Shown here: piece after piece, positions 1 through 5,868 of the stretch
Layout: each line of letters begins with the position of its first letter
How positions within the stretch are numbered: position 1 is the first letter of the stretch
Source of the DNA: an uncultured Gemmatimonadota bacterium
GTDB taxonomy: Bacteria; Gemmatimonadota; Gemmatimonadetes; Longimicrobiales; Gaopeijiaceae
Direction of reading: 5' to 3'
Assembly (NCBI GenBank): GCA_938030915.1
Contig: CALHIO010000253.1
Span: forward strand, 1 to 7,077
DNA length: 7,077 nt
Translations under genes and position numbers: made by a program
The notes under the pieces: model-generated
The model's input: only the letters and a program-made list of their open reading frames with translations
Database searches by the model: none
What the model was told of the DNA's origin: nothing

Positions 1-417
1 CTCACGACCATCGCGCTGGTCCTCGCGCAGCTTCCCGCGGTGCGGGCCCTGAACGGTGCCGGCGTCATCGGCAACTATCTTGTCCTCATCTTTCTGGCCA
101 GCAACGGGGCGATGTCCGTCCTCGCGAACATCGTCGTCATCGGGCCGCCCATCGTGTACTTCGCGCTGGCGACTGTCGGTGTGCACGGGATCGTCATCTT
201 CGGCGTGGGTCGGCTCGTCGGCCTGGACCTCAAGACGCTCGCCGTCGCGTCCCAGGCGAATGTGGGTGGGCCCGCGTCCGCCATGGCCCTCGCTGCCGCG
301 CGGGGCTACACGGATCGACTGCTGCCGGGGGTGGCGGTCGGACTGGTTGGATACGCCGCAGGGAATTATCTGGGACTGTTCGTGGCCGCGATGATGCGGG
401 GTGTCATCGGCGGGTAG
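1..417 (+). CDS. DUF819 family membrane protein, C-terminal part (5' truncated by window edge)
   Basis: The frame is open from base 1 and ends at TAG 415-417, giving the last 138 residues of a membrane protein that begins outside the window. DUF819 (YjcL-like) proteins are multi-pass inner-membrane proteins of roughly 380-420 residues with no settled function; a transporter role is usually assumed. The best marker is the motif SQANVGGPASA near residues 84-94 of the fragment. It is followed by a charged turn (ARGYTDRLLPG) and a glycine-rich last helix containing GYAAGNYLGLF, the usual end of this family. Several hydrophobic stretches cover most of the fragment. The stop lies 5 bases from the stop of the convergent thioesterase gene. 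The family call is from recognised motifs; the transported substrate is unknown. Confidence 0.8.
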   Translation, partial: LTTIALVLAQLPAVRALNGAGVIGNYLVLIFLASNGAMSVLANIVVIGPPIVYFALATVGVHGIVIFGVGRLVGLDLKTLAVASQANVGGPASAMALAAARGYTDRLLPGVAVGLVGYAAGNYLGLFVAAMMRGVIGG

Positions 418-433
418 ATCGGCTAGACGCCGA
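407..433. terminator. Inverted repeat across two convergent stop codons, possible bidirectional terminator
   Basis: TCGGCG (407-412) pairs with CGCCGA (428-433). Inside it, TAG (415-417) pairs with CTA (423-425) around a 5-base loop, with a 2x2 internal mismatch between the two stems. The inner arms are the stop codons of the DUF819 gene and the thioesterase gene. There is no T-tract on either side, so a factor-independent terminator is only a possibility. Confidence 0.3.
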
Positions 434-872
434 GCTCCGCGCGCGCTTCTTCGACGGTCATGCAGTATGGTCTGAGGAGCTCCACCAGATCCTCGGGTAG
501 CGGCCGCGACTCCAGTGTGTCGCGTGTCGTGCAGACGAGAATCTCGTGCCCGGATACCGCGAGCACGCCCGCGTCGAGGTGGAGAACGTCGAAGTTGATC
601 TGTACCGAGCTCGTCCCGAACCGCGTGAAGTAGGCGGCGACTCGCAGCGTGTCGTCGAGGCGCGATGGATAGTGGAAGTCCGACTCGAGGTGGACGCGCG
701 GCAGCCACATGTCCCACCGGTCGAACACTTCCGAGTAGGGTACGCCCGCCGTCCGGAACAGCTCCATTTCAGCGAGCTCGAAGAAGCGCACGTACGCGCC
801 GTAGAAGATGATCCCGGCCTTGTCGACGGCGGACCAGCGGACGCGTTCGTCGATGGTGAAGAGATGGGGCAT
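423..872 (-). CDS. Hotdog-fold acyl-CoA thioesterase (4HBT family)
   Basis: This gene encodes 149 residues, a normal length for a single-domain 4-hydroxybenzoyl-CoA thioesterase-like protein, expected to hydrolyse acyl-CoA or aryl-CoA thioesters in the cytoplasm. The N-terminal motif VRWSAVDKAGIIFYGAY (residues 11-27) matches the family signature. D17 sits where the catalytic Asp of the Pseudomonas 4HBT subgroup lies, followed by AGIIFY and the long hotdog helix RFFELAEMELF. HLESDFHYPSRLDD (61-74) and the strand around TSSVQINFDVLHLD (87-100) fit the rest of the fold. The ATG at 872 was chosen because the family signature starts 10 residues later. The frame stays open further upstream, but there it only runs antisense to the aconitase X gene. 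A weak GAGG lies about 8 bases before the start. The gene diverges from aconitase X over 66 bases. The acyl substrate cannot be told. Confidence 0.85.
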   Translation of the reverse strand: MPHLFTIDERVRWSAVDKAGIIFYGAYVRFFELAEMELFRTAGVPYSEVFDRWDMWLPRVHLESDFHYPSRLDDTLRVAAYFTRFGTSSVQINFDVLHLDAGVLAVSGHEILVCTTRDTLESRPLPEDLVELLRPYCMTVEEARAELGV

Positions 873-938
873 GGGTGGGCGCCTCAAGGGTGCATGATCG
901 ATCTGGCCGTACGCCGGATGACAAGGTAGCCTCCGACC
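873..938. promoter_or_regulatory. Divergent intergenic region between thioesterase and aconitase X genes
   Basis: These 66 bases separate two divergent start codons, so promoters for both directions are expected here or just inside the genes. No convincing sigma-70 boxes are visible. On the minus strand a TTGTCA hexamer has only a poor -10 partner (GATCAT, spacing 19). On the plus strand AAGG (923-926) is a weak ribosome-binding sequence 12 bases before the ATG at 939. The assignment rests on position rather than on motifs. Confidence 0.35.
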
Positions 939-2252
939 ATGCCTCTCCACCTCACCCAACCAGAGCGTGACCTCCTCTCCGGAGCTTCCGGCGAGGCCAG
1001 CGCGATGGCCATGCGTGTCGTCACCGCCGCCGCTGAGCTGCTCGGTGCCGAGTCGCTCGTCGAGGTTTCCTCCGCGCACATCGACGGGTGCCTGCATCAC
1101 GGTGACGGCGGAGTGGAATTCGCGGAGGCCCTGGTCGAGGGAGGGGGACGGGTGGTGGTCCCCACGACGCTGAACGTTGGCGCTCTGGATCTTCTCCATC
1201 CCGATGTGGTCCGCGCCGACGCTCACAAGACGGACATGGCGCGCCGCCAGATGGAGGCGTACGTGGCGATGGGCGCTCAGCCCACCTTCACCTGTGCACC
1301 GTACCAGGTGGGGCACGAGCCCGGAGTCGGCGAGCAGGTCGCGTGGGGAGAGTCAAATGCGATCGCATTCGTGAACTCGGTCCTGGGGGCCCGCACGGAA
1401 CGTTACGGAGATTTTCTGGACGCGTGCTGTGCTCTGACCGGGCGGGCTCCCCTCCATGGCCTGCATCTCGCGGAGAACCGGACGGCCACGGTGGTGATCG
1501 ATGCGACCGCCGTGCCCGAAGCTCTGAAGTCGAGGGATGTCTTCTACCCTGTCCTGGGAACGTGGCTCGGTCTGCAGATCGGACAGGAGATCCCCGTCAT
1601 CAAGGGACTCCCGCCGACCACGACGCGCGATCAGTTGAAGGCGCTGGGAGCCGCTGCGGCTTCGTCGGGTGCGGTTGCGCTTTTCCACGTCGCAGGTGTC
1701 ACCCCGGAAGCTCCGACGGTCGAGGCGGCGATCGGACTCGGAAGTCGGGTCCCGCCGACGAGTCCTCCCGGATGGGAGAGTCGGCAACTCCGCAGTCTAC
1801 CGAGGACAGTCCTGCTCGACTCCGGGAGCGTGCGAAGCGCCCTGCGTCGGCTGAGCACCGCGGGTGGCTCGGACAGGATCGATGCGGTTGCACTGGGGAG
1901 TCCGCACTTCAGCACGAGAGAGTTCCGGGCACTGCACCGGTGTCTTCGGGGCCGGTCACTCGGAGTGCCCTTCTACGTGTGTACTGCGCGAGACACTCTG
2001 GCGGATGTCGAAGCCGCTGGAATCGCGGATGAGCTGCGGTCGTCAGGTGTGGAGATCGTCGCGGACACATGCGTCGTGGTGACACCGATTCTCCCGGCGC
2101 GGAACGGTGTGCTGATGACGAACTCGGGGAAGTTCGCGCACTATGGGCCCTCGAATACGGGATACGATGTTTTATACGGTAGTCTCGAGGACTGCGTGGA
2201 GTCAGCCATCACGGGTGACGTCGTGCGTAGCCAGGAGGTGTGGGCCTGGTGA
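939..2252 (+). CDS. Aconitase X large (catalytic) subunit, putative Fe-S hydro-lyase
   Basis: The 437-residue product matches the aconitase X (AcnX, formerly DUF521) catalytic subunit. These cytoplasmic Fe-S enzymes remove water from small hydroxy acids: cis-3-hydroxy-L-proline in characterised bacterial members, mevalonate 5-phosphate in archaea. Visible family blocks, in order, are AHIDGCLHHGDGGVEF (46-61), VPTTLNVGALD (74-84), MGAQPTFTCAPYQ (111-123), WGESNAIAFVNSVLGART (136-153), GLHLAENRTA (174-183), HVAGVTPEAP (250-259), GSPHFSTREF (320-329), ADTCVVVTP (375-383) and TNSGKFAHY (394-402). C119 and C378 are likely cluster ligands. The position that is Cys in the archaeal-type GCPH motif is S321 here, and C348 is a possible third ligand. 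The stop overlaps the small-subunit start, so the two are probably co-translated. The ATG at 939 gives the expected N-terminus. Family assignment is firm; the substrate is open. Confidence 0.9.
   Translation: MPLHLTQPERDLLSGASGEASAMAMRVVTAAAELLGAESLVEVSSAHIDGCLHHGDGGVEFAEALVEGGGRVVVPTTLNVGALDLLHPDVVRADAHKTDMARRQMEAYVAMGAQPTFTCAPYQVGHEPGVGEQVAWGESNAIAFVNSVLGARTERYGDFLDACCALTGRAPLHGLHLAENRTATVVIDATAVPEALKSRDVFYPVLGTWLGLQIGQEIPVIKGLPPTTTRDQLKALGAAAASSGAVALFHVAGVTPEAPTVEAAIGLGSRVPPTSPPGWESRQLRSLPRTVLLDSGSVRSALRRLSTAGGSDRIDAVALGSPHFSTREFRALHRCLRGRSLGVPFYVCTARDTLADVEAAGIADELRSSGVEIVADTCVVVTPILPARNGVLMTNSGKFAHYGPSNTGYDVLYGSLEDCVESAITGDVVRSQEVWAW
2233..2238 (+). promoter_or_regulatory. Shine-Dalgarno sequence for the aconitase X small subunit
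   Basis: AGGAGG lies inside the last codons of the large subunit. It is 10 bases upstream of GTG 2249 but only 1 base from the alternative in-frame GTG at 2240, so it favours the 2249 start. Confidence 0.65.
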
Positions 2253-2677
2253 CGGATTCAGCCGCCATCGAGATCAGAGGGCGTCCCCTCATTCTGGGCG
2301 AGGGCCGGGGGCCGCTGTTGCGACTCACCCATCCGATCAGCTTCTGGGGTGGAGTGGAGCCGACTACGGGTCGGATCGTGGACCCTCGCCATCCGGAGTT
2401 CGAGTTCTCGATCACCGGGACGGTTCTCGCCATCCCCGCAGCCGTGGGCTCGAGTTCATCGAGCGCGATCATGCTGGAACTGCTGCGCGAAGGTACGGCC
2501 CCCGCCGCGATTCTGATGGGGAAGGCCGACGCGATCCTGGCTCTGGGTGGAGTCGTCGGTCGAGAGATCGGATACGAGCCGATCCCGATCGTGGAGGTCA
2601 CGCCCGGCGATCTCGACCGCCTTCCGGATGGCGCCGGCGTGTCCGTCCACGCGGACGGCCGGGTCACAGTCGACTGA
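2249..2677 (+). CDS. Aconitase X small (swivel-domain) subunit, DUF126
   Basis: This gene encodes 142 residues, typical of the free-standing AcnX small subunit (DUF126, aconitase swivel domain). It closes over the active site of the large subunit to form the heterodimeric dehydratase. Diagnostic features are the early block PISFWGGVEPTTGRIVDPRHP-like stretch (residues 29-49), a following hydrophobic strand (TGTVLAIPAA), and the serine-rich loop GSSSSS (67-72), which in this family contributes to substrate binding or catalysis. A helix (AIMLELLREG) and the pattern ILMGKADAILALGGVVG come next, and the protein ends in a short beta tail. The start GTG overlaps the large-subunit stop as GTGA, implying translational coupling and 1:1 expression. 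An in-frame GTG at 2240 would add three residues but is too close to the AGGAGG. In monomeric AcnX enzymes this domain is fused to the catalytic part; here it is separate. Confidence 0.9.
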   Translation: MTDSAAIEIRGRPLILGEGRGPLLRLTHPISFWGGVEPTTGRIVDPRHPEFEFSITGTVLAIPAAVGSSSSSAIMLELLREGTAPAAILMGKADAILALGGVVGREIGYEPIPIVEVTPGDLDRLPDGAGVSVHADGRVTVD

Positions 2678-2679
2678 CA

Positions 2680-2703
2680 CCCCGTTCGCCGGGGCATCCC
2701 CGG
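2680..2703. terminator. GC-rich alternative hairpins between convergent genes, possible terminator
   Basis: The 28-base gap between the aconitase X and antiporter stops holds two competing stems. CCCCG 2680-2684 can pair with CGGGG 2690-2694 (loop TTCGC). CCGGGG 2689-2694 can pair with CCCCGG 2698-2703 (loop CAT). They share the CGGGG arm, so only one can form at a time. The location between two converging operons fits transcript termination in both directions, but neither side has a T-run. Confidence 0.4.
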
Positions 2704-2705
2704 GC

Positions 2706-4121
2706 TCAGCCTTCCGTCGCCTCGACCGATTCGCGCTCCCGTCGCCCAATCGCGATCGATGTCACCAGGACGATCAGGAGTCCCCAGGAGTGCACGTTGT
2801 GCAGCCCCGCGTCCCACGGTGAGATCCTCGGCATCCCATCCACTCCGGCCGTCATCGATGCCGCCAGGATGGTGGGAATGAAGAAGGGCAGGAGGAACGG
2901 ATACGTGCAGACGGTCACGTCGAGGATGTTCGCTCTGCGGTAGGCGCCGACGCCGGCACTGCCTCCGACCTCCCTTGCCAGGGGGCCAACAGTGAGGATC
3001 GCGACGGCAGAGTGTGTGGTTAGGATCGTCGCGCTGCTGATGGAGCCGAAGATCCACCATTCCGCGCCTCGCGCACTCTTGGCCCGGGCCTCGACCCAGG
3101 TGATCAGTCGGTCGAGCAGGCCCGAGGCGGTCAGTCCCCCGACCAGCCCCATCAGCAGGATCGTGAAGATCGATACGCCGAACGCACGCCTCATCCCGTC
3201 GAGAATGATGCCGGTCGCGATGAAATTGTCGGGATCGATCGCCAGGAGGTCGGAGGGACCAAATCGACCCAGCGTCAGCCCGAGCAGGACGCCGAAGCCG
3301 ATACCCGCGAAGAGCCCGACTACCAGATGGGTACGGCGCAGAAGAAGAGCCAGGACGGCCGCCGGAACGATCAGCATGACCAGGCCCGTGGGATCCCCAT
3401 TGCTCATGAGACCTTCACCGGACCCTGCTGCTCCGCCGAACAGCGCGAACGCCACGATCGCGGCGGCAGCGGCCGGCAGTGCGTAGCGCATCCGTGATCG
3501 AACGACACCGCCGAGATCCGCGTCCTGCGTCGTTGCCGAGGCGATCGTGGTATCCGAGATGGGGGATACGTTGTCGCCGAATGTCGCTCCGGCCAGGATC
3601 GCGCCGATCGCGAAGGCGGGGTCTGTTCCCAACGCGGCAGCGGCTGGATAGAGGAGGGGTGTGCAGACGAGGATGGTCCCCAGGCTGGTACCCGTCGCCG
3701 TCGAGAAGACAGCACAGACGAGGAAGGTCGCAACAGCGAATCCTCCGCCTCGCACGCCGGTCGTGGACGCAGCCCAGACGAGGGCGTCGACCAGGCCGCT
3801 GTCGCGCAGGACGACGCCCAGCACACCTGCGAGCAACCAGGCCAGGATGAGGAGCATCACGATCCGATGGCTCATGCCGTCGATCACGGCCTCCGCGTAC
3901 CGGGCGGGATCACGGGCGAGGAGGACGCCCACGCCGAGCGCCACGATCAGGATCGGTCCGAACCCGGTCTCGTCGGGCGCGCCCGAGAGGCCCAGCCACG
4001 AGACCCCGCTCAGGAAGACGACGAAGGGTGCGAGGGCCCCCAGCCAGCCTCCCCTGAATGTGAGCGCGCTGATCGATCCAGGCGCGGAGGCGGATGAGGA
4101 TGGAAGCGGCTGGTCGGGCAT
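2706..4121 (-). CDS. nhaC: Na+/H+ antiporter, NhaC family
   Basis: The product has 471 residues, normal length for an NhaC-type inner-membrane antiporter that exchanges sodium for protons, with about 11-12 hydrophobic segments. Family signatures are STATGTSLGTI (140-150), corresponding to the NhaC GTSxGT loop, and GDNVSPISDTTIASATTQDAD (182-202) with the acidic and polar residues thought to handle cations. Next comes RMRYALPAA (210-218). A second polar membrane motif, ILTTHSAVAILTVGP (366-380), mirrors the repeat structure of the superfamily. The ATG at 4121 is the first Met before the hydrophobic core; the frame stays open upstream but overlaps the phosphotransferase in another frame. It begins 8 bases after the upstream gene's stop with no clear Shine-Dalgarno, so it is probably translated by coupling. 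Some NhaC-like proteins exchange organic acids or amino acids instead, so ion specificity is inferred. The symbol denotes family only. Confidence 0.85.
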   Translation of the reverse strand: MPDQPLPSSSASAPGSISALTFRGGWLGALAPFVVFLSGVSWLGLSGAPDETGFGPILIVALGVGVLLARDPARYAEAVIDGMSHRIVMLLILAWLLAGVLGVVLRDSGLVDALVWAASTTGVRGGGFAVATFLVCAVFSTATGTSLGTILVCTPLLYPAAAALGTDPAFAIGAILAGATFGDNVSPISDTTIASATTQDADLGGVVRSRMRYALPAAAAAIVAFALFGGAAGSGEGLMSNGDPTGLVMLIVPAAVLALLLRRTHLVVGLFAGIGFGVLLGLTLGRFGPSDLLAIDPDNFIATGIILDGMRRAFGVSIFTILLMGLVGGLTASGLLDRLITWVEARAKSARGAEWWIFGSISSATILTTHSAVAILTVGPLAREVGGSAGVGAYRRANILDVTVCTYPFLLPFFIPTILAASMTAGVDGMPRISPWDAGLHNVHSWGLLIVLVTSIAIGRRERESVEATEG

Positions 4122-4129
4122 GAGGGCAG

Positions 4130-4864
4130 TCAGGTGGTCCTGGGCCGAAGCAGCCACACCGTGTCGATACCGAACGACCAGGTCAACATGGCGAGTGCCA
4201 GCGCGGAGACCCCTACCGCCGCCGGTGCCGGGATGATCGGCCCGAGCGCCACCAGGAGTGCGATACCCTGGATCACGCAGACGAGCTTGCGCCGAAAGCT
4301 CGGAAAGAGCTCGCCGCGCAGGGCCGGGAGGACGACGCCGGCGGCGACGAAGAGGTAGCGCATGGCTCCGATCAACAGCACCCAGACGCCTGCTCGGCCC
4401 TCGGCCCAGACCATCGTGGAGAGCACGAGCATGAGGAATGCATCCGTCTCCATGTCGAAAAGCGCTCCGAAGCTCGAAGACGTGCCCGTTCTGCGGGCGA
4501 CCCAGCCGTCGACACCGTCCAGCAGCATGATCGCCGTACCGACCCCCACGACCCACCAGCGTCCCGTGGTGCCCAGCCCATCGGCGTAGGAGATGAGCGC
4601 TGCGAGGGAGAGGGTCGCGACCGTCCGGAGCATGGTGACGCGATTCGCGGGCCCGAGGCCTGGACCGGGTAGGCCTTCGGGAAGCGTCGCGAGGATCAGC
4701 GCGCCGGTAACGGCGTACAGTGCGCCGACGGCCGCCATGTAGGTGGCCGGGAGGCCGAGGACGCTCCACGTTGCAGCAGCGACGAGGAGAGACATGGCGA
4801 GGCCGGCGAGAAGGTCCGGGACGGCCTGCGCCCGCACTCCCCCGGAGGAAGGGGCTTTGGACAT
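4130..4864 (-). CDS. CDP-alcohol phosphatidyltransferase family membrane protein
   Basis: This 244-residue membrane protein carries the complete CDP-alcohol phosphotransferase signature D-x2-DG-x2-AR-x8-G-x3-D-x3-D: D116, D119-G120, A123-R124, G133, D137 and D141. These Asp residues bind the metal pair and CDP-activated donor. The upstream ANRVTMLR (73-80) fits the usual N-terminal amphipathic helix motif before the first core helix. Family members transfer a phospho-alcohol or phosphatidyl group to make phospholipids or polar head groups; the acceptor here is unknown. Hydrophobic segments lie near 18-38, 43-61, 82-93, 103-115, 142-153, 160-180, 196-213 and 216-236. The ATG at 4864 gives a sensible N-terminus but has no Shine-Dalgarno and shares its bases with the divergent dehydrogenase start. 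GTG 4837 is an alternative. It precedes the antiporter by 8 bases, likely one transcript, though its function probably belongs with the divergent biosynthetic genes. Confidence 0.85.
   Translation of the reverse strand: MSKAPSSGGVRAQAVPDLLAGLAMSLLVAAATWSVLGLPATYMAAVGALYAVTGALILATLPEGLPGPGLGPANRVTMLRTVATLSLAALISYADGLGTTGRWWVVGVGTAIMLLDGVDGWVARRTGTSSSFGALFDMETDAFLMLVLSTMVWAEGRAGVWVLLIGAMRYLFVAAGVVLPALRGELFPSFRRKLVCVIQGIALLVALGPIIPAPAAVGVSALALAMLTWSFGIDTVWLLRPRTT
4844..4854 (+). promoter_or_regulatory. Ribosome-binding site of the dehydrogenase gene
   Basis: GGAGGAAGGGG ends 8 bases before ATG 4863. This supports that start over the in-frame ATG at 4743, which would add 40 residues without similarity to the family and overlap the divergent gene deeply. 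Confidence 0.65.
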
Positions 4865-5852
4865 GTCGGAAGAAAACACTACACGCGAATTCTGGGTCCA
4901 GGAGCCAGGGCGTGGTGAGATCATCACCGGCCGGCTGAACGCGGTCGGTCCGTCCGACGTCGTCGTGCGCAACCTGTACTCAGGGATCAGTCGTGGGACC
5001 GAGTCTCTCGTCTTCCGAGGTGAGGTGCCGGCGTCGCGGTATCGGGAGATGCGCGCGCCCTTTCAGGCCGGCGACTTCCCTGCTCCCGTCAAGTACGGGT
5101 ACATCAGCGTGGGTCTCGTGGAATCGGCTGGAGATGACGCGACCGATCTGATCGACCGTGTCGTCTTCTGTCTCCATCCGCATCAGGATCGGTACGTGGT
5201 TCCGGCCTCCGCGGTGACGGTGCTCCCGGAGAGTGTGCCCGCCCCGCGGGCGGTCCTCGCCGCGAACATGGAGACTGCCGTCAACGCTGTCTGGGACGCT
5301 GAGATTTCGATCGGTGATCGAGTCCTCGTGGTCGGGGCCGGAGTGGTCGGCCTCCTGATCGCGTGGCTGGCCGCTCGAATTCCCGGTACGAACGTGACGA
5401 TCGTGGACATTCGTGAGGGTCGAGCGGATGTCGCCACCGGACTCGGTGTCCACTTCGACACGGCTGCGCCTCCGGCGATGGACGCGGACGTCGTCGTACA
5501 CGCCAGTGGCAACCCCGAGGGTCTCACGACGGCACTGGCTTCGGCAGGCACGGAGGCTCGGGTGGTGGAGGTCAGCTGGTTCGGGGATCGACTCGTAGCG
5601 GTGCCGCTTGGAGAGGCGTTCCACGATCGGCGCCTCTCGATACGCAGCAGTCAGGTGGGGCGGATCCCACCGGGACGAGCGCCGCGGTGGGACTACGCGC
5701 GTCGTCTGGCCGTCGCGCTCGACTTGCTCGAGTGCGACGCGCTCGACGCGCTCATTACCGGCGAGAGTGAATTCGACGAGCTACCCGACGTGATGGAACG
5801 CCTCGCCGGCTCCGGGGGAGACACGCTCTGCCATCGCATTCGATACGACTGA
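4863..5852 (+). CDS. Zinc-less medium-chain dehydrogenase/reductase, BchC-like
   Basis: The product has 329 residues with the medium-chain dehydrogenase (MDR) layout: a GroES-like N-terminal domain (to about 130), then a Rossmann domain. The nucleotide fold is clear: VLVVGAGVVG (154-163) with the acidic residue D182 in TIVDIREG, which favours NAD(H) over NADP(H). The zinc machinery of classical alcohol dehydrogenases is absent. In place of the catalytic Cys motif there is SGISRGTESLVFRG (40-53); in place of GHE there is KYGYISVG (78-84 region); and the four-Cys structural zinc lobe is missing. The SRGTE pattern resembles bacteriochlorophyllide dehydrogenase BchC and related uncharacterised enzymes often labelled zinc-binding alcohol dehydrogenase. 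The C-terminal stretch SSQVGRIPPGRAPRWDY (262-278) is a further subgroup feature. An oxidation or reduction of an unknown alcohol/ketone is inferred. The PTPS-like gene follows after 16 bases, so an operon is likely. Confidence 0.85.
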   Translation: MSEENTTREFWVQEPGRGEIITGRLNAVGPSDVVVRNLYSGISRGTESLVFRGEVPASRYREMRAPFQAGDFPAPVKYGYISVGLVESAGDDATDLIDRVVFCLHPHQDRYVVPASAVTVLPESVPAPRAVLAANMETAVNAVWDAEISIGDRVLVVGAGVVGLLIAWLAARIPGTNVTIVDIREGRADVATGLGVHFDTAAPPAMDADVVVHASGNPEGLTTALASAGTEARVVEVSWFGDRLVAVPLGEAFHDRRLSIRSSQVGRIPPGRAPRWDYARRLAVALDLLECDALDALITGESEFDELPDVMERLAGSGGDTLCHRIRYD

Positions 5853-5857
5853 TTTCC

Positions 5858-5862
5858 AGAGG
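5858..5862 (+). promoter_or_regulatory. Ribosome-binding site of the PTPS-like gene
   Basis: AGAGG lies 6 bases before GTG 5869, supporting this non-ATG start. The next in-frame ATG would remove the first strand and the DHF segment of the family. Confidence 0.6.
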
Positions 5863-5868
5863 TTTGAC

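Noticed and set aside
886..926. A possible minus-strand sigma-70 promoter with TTGTCA and GATCAT.
   Set aside because: The spacing of 19 and the weak -10 match are what would be expected by chance in this sequence.
873..1316. An upstream extension of the thioesterase frame to a 297-residue protein.
   Set aside because: It runs antisense through the well-supported aconitase X gene, and the hotdog fold needs only the 149 residues from ATG 872.
1343..2032. A 229-codon plus-strand open frame inside the aconitase X gene.
   Set aside because: Its composition is Arg/Gly/Ser-rich without motifs, and it lies in another frame of a clear conserved gene.
2143..2943. A 266-codon plus-strand open frame crossing from the aconitase X operon into the antiporter.
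   Set aside because: It overlaps three better-supported genes and both converging stops, and shows only low-complexity Arg/Ser/Pro-rich sequence.
2209..3060. A 283-codon minus-strand open frame opposite the aconitase X small subunit.
   Set aside because: It overlaps the antiporter in a different frame on the same strand and lies antisense to the small subunit, with no recognisable domain.
4122..4769. The antiporter reading frame stays open for a further 216 codons upstream of its ATG, which would make a 687-residue protein.
   Set aside because: That stretch overlaps the phosphotransferase in another frame, is rich in Arg, Pro and Gly with no membrane or domain pattern, and is a GC-rich shadow. 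The real antiporter homology begins near ATG 4121.
4743..4862. A longer N-terminus for the dehydrogenase starting at ATG 4743.
   Set aside because: The extra 40 residues are basic and do not resemble an MDR start. ATG 4863 has the ribosome-binding sequence, and the GroES-like domain begins right after it.
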